In this document: piece after piece, positions 49,441 through 62,919 of the stretch
Layout of the letters: the number at the start of each line of letters is the position of its first letter
Numbering within the stretch: the first letter of the stretch is position 1
Assembly: GCA_963969395.1 (NCBI GenBank)
Contig: OZ017804.1
Location: forward strand, 18,476,001 to 18,540,000
Direction of reading: 5' to 3'
Length of the DNA: 64,000 bases
Source of the DNA: Pseudoscleropodium purum
Lineage: Eukaryota > Streptophyta > Bryopsida > Hypnales > Brachytheciaceae
The notes under the pieces: model-generated
The model's database searches: none
Told to the model about the DNA's origin: nothing
The model's input: the letters and a program-made list of their open reading frames with translations, nothing else
Position numbers and translations under genes: made by a program

Positions 49441-52400
49441 TTTATATCAAGTTAATGATTGAAGCAAGCGTTCTATAGTGGAGCAACAGACAATGTTTTG
49501 GTTTCAAACCAGAAGATTCAGTTTTAAAAGTCCTTGTATAAGTGATTGCCATCAATGCATCCATCGTCCAACAAACTAACATTGGTTTTGGTCTATCGAT
49601 CTGGATTTTTTTTCCACCAATCTATTATGTGCTAGCTATAAGGACACAACTATTGTAGGTAACTTTTCTTAGGAAGTCAAGTTTCAAGAATATGGCAATC
49701 AACTCTAACAGATGAGTTGAACCACTAGTCCAAGTTCCTCTAAATTACAATGTCAACCTCTTGCTAGATTAATTCTTTTTTTTTCATGATGTCCACCTTT
49801 GTCATTTGGGAAAAAGACACATTGACATGGAACGTGTGGTGTGCTCAAAGCAAGATTGACCTCAGTTGAATTGATAAAAGAACCATGGAGGAATTAATTA
49901 GATTAGTTTATGCTCTTGTAGTGGTGATTAATCATTCATATGCAAATCCCCCAACTTCACTTGTGAATGTACCCTTTTCTTACTTGCAAGAGATAGTAGC
50001 ACTGGATTCCAAGCCATATTTTAAATTTAATCCAATTTGAGAGACATCACAAAAAAAAATCCAAAATATTCATATTGTATATGGAATTTTTGAAAATTTC
50101 CTTATTAGCTTTGTCAATGTCTAGTGATAACAAAATATGTATTAGGAATGAAATTAGATCACAAAAGCTAGAACATTTGTCCAATTTCCATATTGGGTTA
50201 GTCTTGTGCACTATTGGAGCAATTGAAAACTTAATTTGATTTCTATATTGGACTATTGGAGAGTGGTATAGATTATAGGTTGTTGAGCAAATAAAAGCTG
50301 TTGAAGCTTAAAATAAGCCAAAGTTAGTCCATTGAGTCATCTATTGACTGATGGCGCTTTACTAAACTTTTCAATGCAATGTCATGTAGACCCTCACATA
50401 AGTTTAGTGATGTGATTCAAGCACTCAACTATTCTAAAGCATCAATCTTCCATTTTGGAGCATAGGGTGGGTTGGTTGAAATTCAATGAACTTAGTACTT
50501 GGTGAAAAAGCAACAACTTGGATAGCTTCACCTCCATCTTAGTAAGTTGTGGTCATTGTGTCTACACCCATCCGAGGTGTGCAAACACATTTATTATTGT
50601 GAATAAAATTTCATTATACTGATGCCATTTCCCTATCAAATATTGTGACATACAATTCTTTAAAAACTAGGAGAGGTACAGAATTATGTTTATTCAAAAG
50701 TGATGATGTAGTCAAACACCAACAATTTTCATGATATTGGCATTTATTATTTACCTAAAAATAACCAAGAAGGTTACAATCAAAGGTTGGATCAAAACAA
50801 TTTTTGTTTTCAAATGATCAATTTTTTCAATTACAAACAATGATTGTTAGAAGTAAAAATTCTAATACTATAAATACAATAATACCATTCTATATCTAAT
50901 AGGCGAGCCAATAAATGAACTTCATGCAAGTAGTAGGAAGAAAGCAATATGTGTTCTTATTGGTGGTATTTTTTCTTGGACTATATTATTTCATATACCA
51001 TAAAGATTAGGTAGCATATTTGTGAATAAACAATATTGCATATACATCTTCCTTTTTTGTCACTAATGTGATGCCCTTCTTAACCTATACATTTGAGAAA
51101 TTAGGTTGTGCACATATTTGAGTGACAAAAGCTACAAGAAAGGGATAGAGTGGGATGACTACAAACTCATGCAAACTAAAGCCCCAATTAAATTTTGGGA
51201 ATGTATTGGAATTTGGGATTGGATTAATCGGCATAATACTTGGTGTTACTATTTGCACAATGCTTTTTATATGTTGAGTCTAATGAAAGTCATATTAATA
51301 CCAAATTGTATTGGTATTATGATTGTAGGTAAGGTGCAACCAAATCTTACTAGTGTTATGGTTGTAGATTAGGCACAACCAAATCTTATTGGTTTTATGA
51401 CTATAGGCTACGCGCAACCAAATTGGACACGTACATTCTATTCTAAAATCCTAAACTAATTATGATATATAAATTCTACATCAATTTCACCATGCTTGTA
51501 TTCTTAGATCAATATTTTTTGTTGTGACCTAATTAAGGTACTTTATAATAGCTATACTAGTTTTACAAAATCCACCTTTATACATTATGTTGCCTTTAAT
51601 GTTAAAAAAATCAATTAAGAACTCAAAATTGCAAAGAGAAATGTGGAGAGTATTGGAGCAATTTTACAAAAAGCACTATAAGAAATCCTTGTTTTAGGTG
51701 ACGGATTTAGTACTCATTAATTTCTTTGAGTTAGATATAGTTTAATTCATTTCTTTGAAATGAGCCCTTGACTATATCAAACTCGTTAAACAATATGTGA
51801 CTATAGTCAAGGACTCATAATGATATAGAAGAACAAAGTCTTTGTGCATAAATCTTTCTATTTGTATAAAAAAATGCAACCTCATCTAGTACAACAAAAC
51901 CCTAACACTCCTTTGTGATAAAAGATATTCAATTTTTTTAAAATTCAAATTTAAAGATTTGAACATTATTTGTACTTTTATTTTGGTGTGGCAACATCAC
52001 ACTAGTGAATTTGAAGATCAATTTTTGTATCCATCTTTAAATGAAAAAATTAACCCTTGGATATTTATCAAAAGGTAAAATATTATGCCACTATTTGATG
52101 TTGAATATTCATGTCCAAAAACAAACAAACTATATTCCATATTAGATAGTAGCCCAAATTGAGTAGCAATCATATAGAAAGATTATGTCATTTTTTGATG
52201 TTGAAGTCATGACCAAGGAAAAAACCATAACAATATGCCATTGTCTCGTATTGATGACTTTGACCAAAGTTTTAATGAATGAAAAAATGAAAAAAATTAC
52301 TTTTACTTTTATTTTGGTTGTGGCAGTGATATAGGACACACTTGTACATATTATATTAGGTTGTTTGTTTGTTTATTATGATGAGATCTCCAGAATTTTG

Positions 52401-53090
52401 CATCCCCTAGTTTGTACTGGTGTTGTTGTTAAAAAGCCCTTATTGAGAAGGAGTGCACAAGCTTTGTTTTGTGGCGTTCTACAAAAAAGACATTGAATTT
52501 CAAATTTTTTTAAATTAAAAAATTCCTTTTATTTTTATTTTATTAAATTATGGCAATGGCAAAGGGTACACTACTAAAAAAGACATAAAGGGAAGGTGGC
52601 AATTAATGGTTTGGAAAATTGAGAAAATAAAATCCCAATGCAATGCATATCTGTGAAAAAAACTAGTGGCTATTGCAAAGTCAGTTGGTGGAATTGGGAA
52701 AAGAACTAGTTGCAATTTCAAAACATCAACGAGAATCAAATGGAAAAATTTGTAAAACTTTTATTTAGATTTTTAAACAAAAAGGGAAAATAATTGGACT
52801 AGGTCCTTGTAAAAACTGGTTCAAATCAATATGAGAATTGAAGGACATTATTAGCTAGTAAAATTCCAAAAATATCCCAAATAGCTAGTGTTGGCGCAAT
52901 AGGTGAGGGAAGATTGACCCCTTTATTGCTCCACTAGAGGATAAATGTCAAAATTGCCCCCTATTAAGTGTTGTTTATATTATGTATTTCTTCATGTTCC
53001 TTTGCTAATTTGGGGACTCTAATTGCAAATATAAATTCAGAATTTGCAATTTTATCATATGTGGCAAATAAAAAATTTCAGTGTTTTCTA
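49441..53090. other. AT-rich intergenic DNA with small repeats
   Basis: 51300-51425 holds three copies of a unit of about 42 bp (CAACCAAATCTTACTAGTG / TATGGTTGTAG). At 51676 CACTATAAGAAATCCTTG looks like an isolated CACTA-type terminus. 52435-52560 is the second copy of the dispersed repeat at 39830-39990. No gene seen. Confidence 0.4.
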
Positions 53091-53960
53091 CAAAGGTAAA
53101 ACACGGGGCAATAGAGGGATCAATCCTCCCTGGCCCGGCCCGGCGCAGTGTGAACACCGCCCGAATCAGAAACCGCGTCCGTGCCTCCCGAACCGAACCC
53201 CGGAAGGCATGACCGACCCCAAAGAATCCCACGCGTTTTCGCCCCACCATCGTGTTGCGCTGACCTCATGGGTTCGCTGCTCATTGTCGTCGTGCGCCTT
53301 GTCTACCTTTTTCTTAAGTTACCCCAGCAACAAAGACTGCGCTTCGTTCGTCGCTCGCCCTCTCGTTTGCGTTCAGTCTCCGCTTTTCCCTGCCCAGTTC
53401 GAAATGAATGCAAATGTGCTCATACTGTACAGTACTGTGCAATGTGCCTTGGTTGGCCTTAGCTTTGGCAGATTGTTCTGGTAATCAGCGCTACTTATGA
53501 AGCCAGGATTTCTTTTGTCCATACGCAATTGGAGTATTCGTTTGTATGTTTTGAATTGGGTGAGATTCGGCAGTGCCGATGCTTGTTTTGGTGCCTGGTA
53601 TTTATTGGTATTCTATTGCAACATTTATGAACTTGTTATCCGACAGTAGGATGACATACCTGGTGAATTGCTTTCTATCATCATTGCCTCGATCACTCCG
53701 TCTCCCTTGTTTACACCGGCTGTATCTACCTTACTGTAGTGATGACTTCAGGTGTTGTAGGACTCCTGAGTCCTGATTCCGGAAGGTCCAGGTATCGATG
53801 TACGGCAGGGATACTAACAGTGTTATCTACGTTGTCCGATTCGACATGTTACTGTCCGATTGGGTCAACGAGACTCTTACCATTGTATCGATCTTACTTG
53901 TTCAGCTCCCGCTTGTTGAATTCTTAGCCTGAATTCGAGTCGCAGAGCGCGCAAGTTATA
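53091..53960. other. GC-rich island, unassigned
   Basis: An abrupt rise in GC (CCTGGCCCGGCCCGGCGC at 53128) marks this stretch, like the gene-bearing parts of the window. A + strand frame (53044-53484) includes a short hydrophobic segment starting MNANVLILYSTVQCALVGLS at 53404 and reaching a GGTAATC splice-donor-like site at 53481. I found no matching downstream exon and no known domain. It could be the promoter and first exon of a truncated gene, or a retained fragment. Confidence 0.35.
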
Positions 53961-54044
53961 CTCCCATGACTTCCTGAAGAATACGGAAGACTGCCACAAA
54001 GTCAAGATTCTTTCTAAATTCAACTCTAGCTTGGAAGACAATCA

Positions 54045-54330
54045 AGTTTTTTTGTTTTTTTGACACAAATGAAACGGAATTTCATTGTAAATGCAAATTA
54101 CAAGTTCACTTGCCATACAATCAAATACATAACATTGTTTAGCAATGCTGAAGGGCTCCCTTTTGCTCTTCCCCCAAAGCGGAGCCTCCCAACCGGGGCT
54201 TTTATTTTTGGCGAAATTTTGCTAGACTGTCACAAAACTGACTTGTATGGCTTCATCCCTCTAAAAGTTGGCCTTTGGAGTGAAGCCAGCAAGGGGGACA
54301 CTCTTCCAAGACATTTCAATGATTGTCATT
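54045..54330 (-). mobile_element. Possible 3' end of a retroposed sequence with poly(A)
   Basis: On the - strand a GC-richer segment ends in ACAATGAAATTCCGTTTC, then TGTGTC and an A-rich tail (complement of 54045-54062). This resembles the 3' end of plant LINEs. No reverse transcriptase residues or target duplication were found, so the call is tentative. Confidence 0.3.
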
Positions 54331-54534
54331 GAAGATGGTCAAACTATCTGAGAGGCTTGAGCGTATTGTTTTAAAGCTTGTTCCAACCCTTAAACCTTAG
54401 GGGCATGCCCCCACGACCAAGGTAGTAACCAAAATGCTTTGATTATTGGACCAATAGGGGTGCATTTTTTGTTTCAATTGTAGTGAACAATGAAGTCATC
54501 CATTAAATGTTTTTTGTCCTCAACGTCTTTCAAA

Positions 54535-55453
54535 GGTTGAAATTCCATTGTTCCTTTAGGGGATCTAATGGATTTCGAGTAGGCTCATGTAACTTCAAAT
54601 TTTGAGGTGTTTTTTTGAAATTTTCTCTTAATTAGAAAAAAACTTTCCTCATAGGAAATATGTATTTTTATCAATCGATGCCTGGAAACAAAAGCTATGG
54701 CACAATAAGCTCAAAATAGGGGAAATGGGATAGCAAACAAATAAATCCACAACAACTTGAAATGAAGAAGTCTAATTTTTTTTTTCTCTCATAGATTATA
54801 TTTTTGTCTACAAGGAAGCTTTGGTTCATTCCATTTGGATTAGTTATGTGAACATAATGGAACTTCTTGTTTGTAGGCAACCATAGAAATTTCTTGAGAA
54901 AATAATGTAGTGGATTTGTTTCTAAATTCAATTTTCACAATTAAAAACAAAACAAAAACTCTACAAATTTAAATATGCTTTGCTAGAACAATGATCTCAC
55001 TATTGAAAATAGTGTGTTTCAATTCCATTTTAAAGTTATTGATGATTTGGATTTTTCTTCTATCTCAAGCCTATTTCTATAAATTAACAATTTTTTAAAG
55101 AATGAAAAATCAAGTCTTAAAAAAAATCCTAAACTTTCAATTCAAATATTCAATATAAATTTTTTTTAATTAAAAATCTATAGTGCAAATTTTTTAGTTC
55201 AAAAGATTCAAAGTCAAATAATCTAGTCATAAAACACACTCAAAACTTTGTCTTCTTCAATTTATATACAAATATCTTGCAATTTATGTGGTGAAAGTTT
55301 CTGAAATTTCTTTTGCACATAGTTATTTTAGTCTTGTAGAAGATCTTACAAATAAATATGAAAAAAATCAGTTTGCAAAGTTTTTTCCACTTTGCATTAG
55401 AAATAGTAGTTTTGAGTGGTTTTTGATGAAAAATGGCTTAGGGACTTTAGGGG
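54535..55453 (+). mobile_element. TTAA-flanked element, copy D
   Basis: The right end GGACTTTAGGGG abuts TTAA (55454-55457). The left end (ATTCCATTGTTCCTTTAGGG) is next to TTGA, probably a mutated TTAA. Family words are ATCAATCGATGCCTGGAAAC, TTCATTCCATTTGGATTAG and AATATCTTGCAATTTATG. A short open frame at 55288-55617 crosses the end of the element and is not a gene. Confidence 0.7.
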
Positions 55454-55457
55454 TTAA

Positions 55458-57569
55458 TTTGGTGAAATTAATTGTATTGCATAATCTTATGTTTATAAGA
55501 ATGGAAATAATATTGTATGACTTTGGCATCATTTTCACCAATAAGAAATGGGGGGTTTTGTCACTTGGAAAAAGGGCTTGGGGTGCTATTGAGGACTTTC
55601 TTCTCAGTATAAGGTAAGTGTGCTATTGACCATGTACTTCCTAAACTAGTCATGTATTGCATAGTGATTGCACACAACTAAGCTTTAAACAACTAAACAA
55701 TGCATCATGAATTTGCACCACCACATAGCCACTACACTCTACGGTAAAGGGGCGTAAGGTTTTTTTAAGAAGATTTTAGCCTTTTTACTTTCAATTTGGA
55801 ATGAAGTTTGCATTTTTTTTTTGAAGTAAATCTTAACATGGCATTGAATAATTGTGCCAAGATTCATAGCTTGAAAATTCCTATTGTATTGGAGAGAAAG
55901 ATTAATTTTGAATTTCACCTATGTGGTAATTGGCACATCTACCTTAGATATGTTTGTAATCTTTGAATAGTATCAATACCAATATATCAATTGGTTGATT
56001 TTGAACTAGTCTTGGGAATACTAAATTGACTCAATTAGGGATGTGAATGAATATATGATAATGATTAAAGCATTTGAGAAACTTTGGGGCCTTTAAAAGG
56101 ACATTCATTACAAAAATTTCAAGTGTGAATTGGGTTGTTTGATTGCATGTAATTATGCAAATACAAAATTTTTGACCAAAACTATCTCATTGCAAAAGCA
56201 ACAAAACTATCAAGGAAAGCTAGATTCTGTGCCTTCTCGGATTTTTGATTAAGAAATTATTATTTATTAATTTAAAAATATTCATTTTTTTGAACATTTG
56301 CCGAAAGTTAAATAACTCTCTACAGGGCCAAGTCTTTCTATAATGTTGACTTCGGTAGTAGTGAAAATATAATACAAGTAGAAATAAAAAAATATTCAAT
56401 TTTCAATATAAAAAATATATATTATTTTTAAAATTTTCATGTATTTGCACTATTGTTGACAGGCAAACAACCCTCTAGAGACTCCAAATTTTTTGTAATG
56501 ATTCTTTGATAGTACAATGCTTTGTACAATCTATTTGTGCATGATTATGTGTCACTCCACAAACTTTTTGTTAAAATGTTAGAATTAGCATTATTAAATT
56601 GTAGAATTTGTATATATATAGAAAGGATGAATTCAAAATTCAAAGTATTTCTATTTGAACAAATCTTTGAAATTCAACATGATTAGATGAACAAATACAT
56701 TGAATGGAGAAGTTGAGTGCAGAGACTCAACCATTCATTCAAGCCTTCAAGTTTACAAATGATCTTGTTATTTGCCAATGTTCAATGGTTGGATTGAGGC
56801 TTATTTTTTTTTCTCAAAATTGCATTTCAAAGTCTTATAAAGTACCATTTGTTAGCTAACTAAGTTTGATGTGGAATGTTACTTCTTCAAATGGTTTTAT
56901 ACAAGGGAGGGTGAGAAGGTCTCTTAGTCCCTCCAAATAGTTCTTTTGTTTTTTCTTGGACTAAGTGTTTTTCTTTGTGCATTTGAGTTTTCTTCTTCTA
57001 TGCAAGTTTATCTTTGTCACCTTTAATATAATGGAAGACTCTATTGTTTGTGAAGAAAAATAAATTCTTGCAAAGTTTCCTTGTAGGAATGGGCCATTTT
57101 CCAATGGCTACTAAAAATAGAAACAAACTTGATCTTGAAATTGGCATGGAAAAATTGCTATGACTACTTTTTGACTAATCCATTGAATAGGGGTTAATTT
57201 TTGTATGCTTGACTTAGAGCTTGAAATATTCAAATATTTTGATTAACTTGTTAGACAAGAAATGTATAAGAATTGTTTTAAAATTGAAATTGGTGTTAGT
57301 ACTTAAGTTGATTTAATTAGTATAACTAGCTATTTAATAACAATAATTTGCACTTATTTTGAAATTATGAAAATTTGTAAATCAATATCATATGGTCTAG
57401 AACACTATTTTCATTTTATCTCAAATAATGCTAACTGAATGTCATTCCATTTTCATCCATTTTCATCTATCTCTATTTAACTTTCATCTATTTAGATTTA
57501 GATTTCATTTAAAATTGCACACTAATCAAAACACATTCATCCAAAATTATTTAACACCTAAATGTTTAA
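55458..57569. other. AT-rich intergenic DNA, no gene seen
   Basis: No coherent coding sequence or repeat structure recognised. Confidence 0.45.
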
Positions 57570-58463
57570 ATTGTGTTTCTTGGCAATATAGAAATTTTGG
57601 GTAGCTTATTAAGAATGCAATTTTTATTTTTTTTCTTTGAAATTTTTACACAACATGTGCCTGAAGGCTGAGGAGTAGCTTTAAGGCTCAACAATTTTCC
57701 TAACTTTTGACTACATGGTTAAAATTTTATTGTATGATATGTAATTTTCAATGCTTGATGGTTAGTCCAAAAATTTCTTTAAAAAATACTTTTTTAAGAA
57801 ATAAAAATTTGAAATGAATTTTCTACATTTATATATACTTGGAAAGCTTTGAATCATTCCATTTTGATTAATAAGATGAAAGTTATGAAGAATTTTAGTT
57901 TGCATGCAGTTATGGATTCTCTACTCTAAAATAAACTTTGAAGTCCTTTATTTAATTCAATTTTCAATAGTTTTGAAATAAAATAAAATCATAGGATTTA
58001 AATTGTTTATTACAACATTACAATCATTGAGATTGGCATTTTTCAAGTCTATAACTAAATTCTTAATAATTTAGTATTTTGAATCATTCTCTGCTTCTTT
58101 CTATTTACTATTTTTTTCCTATACATTGTACAATTCCAAATGATCTAAAAAAATTCAAGGATGTGGCCAACTTGCCTAGAAGAATGAATTCAAAGAAGCA
58201 ACAAATGTGAACTTGAGAAGTGCAGCTGTCCAATTTTTCACAGGGCCCAAAGAAGGATTTTTGTCACTTCAAACGCTAATATCTTGCAATCTATACGATG
58301 AAAATTTCTGAAATTTTTTTGACATCTTTTCAAACTAGATTACTACAAAATCCTACGGTTACATGTGTCTAAAAATAGTATTTTTTCTAAAATTTGATAC
58401 TTGCACTAAAAATGACAGTTTTTGAGAGTTTTAGGTAAAAACATAGTCCAAAACATTGAGGGA
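57570..58463 (+). mobile_element. TTAA-family element, copy E
   Basis: It aligns with copy A read in reverse over most of its length. Shared words are GGAGTAGCTTTAAGGC, TTTTGACTACATG, ATGGTTAGTCCAAAAATTTC, GAATCATTCCATTTTGATT and AATCCTACGGTTACATGTG. The right end TTGAGGGA abuts TTAC, a one-base change from TTAA. The left boundary is blurred. Confidence 0.65.
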
Positions 58464-59284
58464 TTACTTAGTGCGAGGGAGTCTGGCACTAATCGGATTT
58501 AACTTGGATACTGCAAAATCTCACTTAGTTTCCGTTGCTGTGAACTCTACAAACATGCTCATGATCATCCAAGTTGAAATCATTCACAATTTAACTCGTT
58601 CTCAGGCAACACTGCAACACAACGACCTCTTACCAATACAACAACTCAGGCTACTGTACTCTAGTTACTTCCACCGACACATGCACAACAAAGTGTTGTA
58701 AGCTATAAACAGATGCCACTAGGAAAAATTGAATTTAAAGATCATCTAATACTCCTACAAAGTTGAAAAGGTCACGAGGGATTCTTATTTACTGACATGG
58801 AGTAGAGGCTCCAATGCTCCATTAACCATACAATACATTAGAAGCTCCATTGACCAAACAGTGAACTTTGATTTGTGCCAAGTATGAAAACACCTAATCT
58901 AATGACATTCAGTTTTCTTGCAATTGATGTTTAGCTCAACACAAAATAAATGTGCAAAATTTCAGAATGAAAACGTTTCTAGATTGTTGTAAAGTAAGGC
59001 TCAAAGATCACTGGAATGGCCAACGTCTCCCTTACAATCAATAATGAATGGAGACTTTACATAAGTTAGTCTTTTCGAACTAACATATGCAGCATTCTTT
59101 ATCAATCTAAGATGATCATAAAGATCATAAGGATCCTTCGGTCCCATTTCAATACTACTTTCTACAATGACAAGATTCATCCATATCATTGAAAATGGTC
59201 ACTGATTCTAAAATCATGAATGTAACGTCCTTGATGGGACTGATAAAAACCATCTCAAACTCCCCGCAAAATTGAACTTACTGG
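58464..59284. other. 3' flank of the glycosyltransferase gene
   Basis: Less AT-rich than the repeats. It probably includes the 3' UTR of the - strand gene. Frames at 58456-58701 (+) and 59001-59189 (-) show no domain. Confidence 0.4.
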
Positions 59285-62200
59285 TCACGACGCCGAAGCC
59301 GACTTGTCCCGGCGGATTCTCGAATCCTCTTTGTCGAAAGTCTCCAGGAGAGAATCAACAATGACATCAAATGCGTCCTTGGACGTGTACTCACCATCCA
59401 GTTCTGGATTCCGGTATAAAATTCTGGGGATGAACTCCACAACACTCTCCTGCAGCTTCGCAACCTCGTCTCTCGGCATGCGCTCCAAGTGCTGGATCAC
59501 GTCGTAGTGATTGATTACAGCTTCGCCGTCAATCAGGACCGAGTATCTAGCCAGGGTCACCGACATTCCGAGTTTGAAAACATTGTGAGTTCATGTGAAA
59601 AGAGCTCATTCAAAAGCTAGGGTGTTATACTGACTGCTCTAGAATTGAGGTTTCAATTGGGTGACTGATCGAAACAACACGGATTTTGTTGAAGTTTTCT
59701 GATGACCCCGAAGAGCCAAAACATAACCTTATTTAGCAGTGTTGGATGTTCAATCCCCTCAGTGAACTCAAACACTGTAGGTGTTTACACAAGGATTAAG
59801 GGTTTGATTTACGAGGGTTACAAGGGTTACACAGGGGTTAAGGGTTTTTTAGGGCAGAGTAAGAGTGTACCTGCTCCCGTCGCCGGTTAGATGCCACAAG
59901 TACTGGAGCACTATCTGGTTGCGACTGAACACCACGGGGATGCACCCCGCCAGCAGCGAATCGAAGATGCCCTTGCGCGTCCAACTGTCCCCAGCAGGCT
60001 CCAAGCAGAAGACGGACTCCAGCGCCATCTTGTAGATCGTTCGTGCAGTTTTGTGGCAAAGCTCCTCCGTGCAGATGAGGTGCTCGCACTGCGAGGATCG
60101 CGCGCACTGATCAAACAACTCCCCGCGCACCGTGCCGCTCATGTTGCGGCTCCGGGAGGAGCCCGCGAACGAAACCAGGTGGGGACGGTGGGTCTTTCGC
60201 GCAGTGGATTGCCAGGATTGGAGCTCGGATTGGGACGAAGGGTGGAAGCTGGTTGGGTATGGGATGGCCACCTGGGGCAGAGGGGATCAGAGCGTCAAGG
60301 AGCCTCAATTGCAAAGCAAATGAAGCGAAACCCATGAAGAAAAGAACAGCAATTTGAAAACAGAAAACACTGGATTCAGTGTTTGAAAATGCCCCGATTC
60401 AATTCGTTATACTGTGAAAATTACGGTTTAATTACGACCAAATTATGCATCATCAGGATCGGATAAGTGAAGAGCATTGCATGTGTTTGTCAAACCATAA
60501 ACGAAATTGGACAAAAGAAAGTCCCTACAAGATTGACCTCCTCAAAACTGCAGAAGGAAATTTGGACAAACGAAGGGAGCATTACTGAAAGAAGACAATA
60601 CACGCCATAACAATTGTGGAGGGACATGTCAAGAAAACCAGTTGAGTTACTTGTGAAAACCAGAGTTCCATTGGAATGACATTCAAGGTTTGGGCTCCAG
60701 TGGGAAAAAATGAAAGTCCAGTTGAGGTACTAGTGAAGAATTCCTACTGACCTGGTGACTGCCGGCCCATGGGCAGCGCTCAATAAAAAGCTTGGTGACA
60801 TTGTACAGTTCAGGAAATGTCAAGGTGGAGCTCCCCCATCTCCAGGGCCCGGAGTCGTTTCTCCAGAAGTCCCCTACGACGCGGCCGAGCGTGACCACAT
60901 GGCGCTGGCCGTGGTGTAGGCGAAAGGATGGCTGTCGACCCAGCCACTTGACAATGCGCTTCGCGAGATAGTCGCGCGTGATGAGATTGGGGTTGTAGAT
61001 GTGGCGAGTTAAGTCCAGCCCGTGGTAGAAAGGAATGTAGAAGATGGACGCTTGCGTCGCGTCTTGAGTCAGACATGGGTATGTTTTCAGTCGACGGTGC
61101 AATATCACCTGTAAACACAAAAGGGTGCCTCGATGTGTTAGAAGGAGTGAAACACACACATGATGGAGATATTCATTACAATGACAGGTTCGCAATTGCC
61201 AAAACTGAGGTGCGCAAATAAACCTAGGACCGGTCTCGACTGATGTGTCCAATTGTACAAAATTTTGCACAATTGCCAAAGTAATAAACACACCCTTGAC
61301 AGGTTTCGTGCTACACTCAAACCTCTTTGATAATCTGACCACCTGGGGTCCCAACTTTATGACCAAGACATTACTTGAATGTGTGATAAGCATAGTGCGG
61401 CAAGTGTGTAGGATATTCTAGAATGTCAGTTTAGAGAAGCACTGGGAGATTATACTTGTCTCCCTTCCAGGAATATCAGAAAGTTTTCCAGATAATTTTG
61501 CACTAGGAGCGGGGGGAATGAAAGTCAGTTGGCACAAATTTTCCCTAAGCCGAGAACCCTGTAAATAGAGAACGGCAATCCGGGAATCAGAGATAATCTC
61601 CCTGTGAAGATCATAACAAAGAGGTGCATGTGAGTGTATATCTAATTAGCTCCAGATCTATCGCATTTGTGGGATACCTGTAACTGGAGGACGGGTGAGG
61701 AATGAGATAGCGTTGTTGGGTTTAGGGTTTAAGGTATCAATAAAATTCATACCTCTAGGCTAAATTGATCGGTCTCAAACCACGCACTCGGAGGCTGCAG
61801 AATCGCCGCCATAGGATCCGACGCTGACAGATTCATTCGCTCACCGAATCCGCCGTTGGTTACGTCGTCGCACATTGACCACTCCAGCCAGTTATGCCAG
61901 TTCTTGCAATCTGCAGCCAGGTTGACATTTCCATTACAAAAGCAGTTTCCCAATTGCCAACAACGTCAAATATCGTTAAAATGGCGAAATTTCAAACGGA
62001 TTGGCACTTTCAGGCGCGAGTCTAGATTTTCAGTGCTAGAAATTAGAGCTCTGGGCACTTGAATGTCACAATTTGGACGCCAATGCAACTAATTCGACCA
62101 TGAAAACTGAGATGCACAAGGTATTCTTCCGAATAGGACGGATCAAGATTTGAATGCAGTACGATTGCTCAAAACCATTGAACACTACGAATTCTATGCA

Positions 62201-62919
62201 TTACCCTTCGTGAGGTCGTCGTTGAATTCGGCGGGGAGATCATAGACGAAGATGCGTCGGCCATCGCACTCCTGTAACTCTGTCTGATCGATTGCTTCGA
62301 GATGCTCATCAGTGCTTGATAAAACTGTCTGGACACTTGATAATTCTGTCTGTTTACTTGATTCGCGATGCTCCCGAGAGTTTAGTGACTGCGTCTGGTA
62401 GCTTTCTTCGTGATGCTCCTGCGTGCTTGAATAATCTGTCCGGGAGCTTAAATCGGGATGCTCCTCTGCGTTTGATAAATCTGTCTGCGAGCTTGATAAA
62501 TCCGTCTGGGAGCTTGATCCATGAAGCTTCTGCGCGCTTCGCAATTCCTTCTGGTCGCGTGATTCGAGATGCTTCCGCGCGTCTCTTGAGTGCGTCTGGT
62601 AGCTTGATTCTGGAGACTCTTGCGCGCTTGATAAATCTCTATGGGAGCTTGACACATCTGTCTGGGAGCTCGATGAATCTGTCTGATCGTTTGGTTTGGG
62701 AAGTCCTGGTACCTCCTTGGAACTCGAAACAGTTTGGGAAGCGTTGGGGTTCTCCAGCTTTTGCACCACGAGCTCATCTCGAAAGTCAATCCAGACGAAG
62801 AGCAGGAATAGGACAGCGGTAGAAAGGATGAACGGCGACCGCCATACGGACTGCTTCACCGTCATGGAACGCTGCGCTTTCTGCTGGAGTGAATTCTGAC
62901 ACTGGAATAAAGGCGCCAT
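59285..62919 (-). CDS. Exostosin/MUR3-type GT47 glycosyltransferase, five exons
   Basis: Exons are 62205-62919, 61753-61910, 60752-61108, 59871-60271 and 59285-59546, giving 630 residues. The first ATG is at 62919; the frame runs upstream only to a GTG. It is a type II Golgi protein: a short cytosolic tail, a membrane anchor at 29-44 (PFILSTAVLFLLFVWI) and a Ser/Gln/Asp-rich luminal stalk of about 165 residues (50-215) made of degenerate QTDLSSS repeats. The exostosin domain starts at RRIFVYDLPAEFNDDL. Family landmarks of the xyloglucan galactosyltransferase MUR3 group are WFETDQFSLE, ASIFYIPFYHGLDLTRH, HVVTLGRVVGDFWR, VFCLEPAGDSWTRK, GIFDSLLAGCIPVVF and KDAFDVIVDSLL. It should transfer a sugar, probably galactose or a related sugar, to a cell-wall polysaccharide. 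Exact donor and acceptor cannot be told from sequence. The stalk is unusually long and repetitive. Confidence 0.93.
62205..62700 (-). repeat. Coding minisatellite in the glycosyltransferase stalk
   Basis: Exon 1 DNA repeats words such as GATAAATCTGTCTGCGAGCT and GATTCGAGATGCTTCCGCGC. The protein shows many copies of QTDLSSS, SSSQTDLS and REHRES. Reading frame is kept throughout. The + strand open frame over 62292-62822 is a shadow created by the repeat. Confidence 0.8.

Noticed and set aside
62292..62822. 176-codon open frame on the + strand opposite the glycosyltransferase stalk
   Set aside because: It exists because the stalk minisatellite lacks stops in that frame. The - strand has the membrane anchor, stalk and exostosin domain with fitting splice sites.
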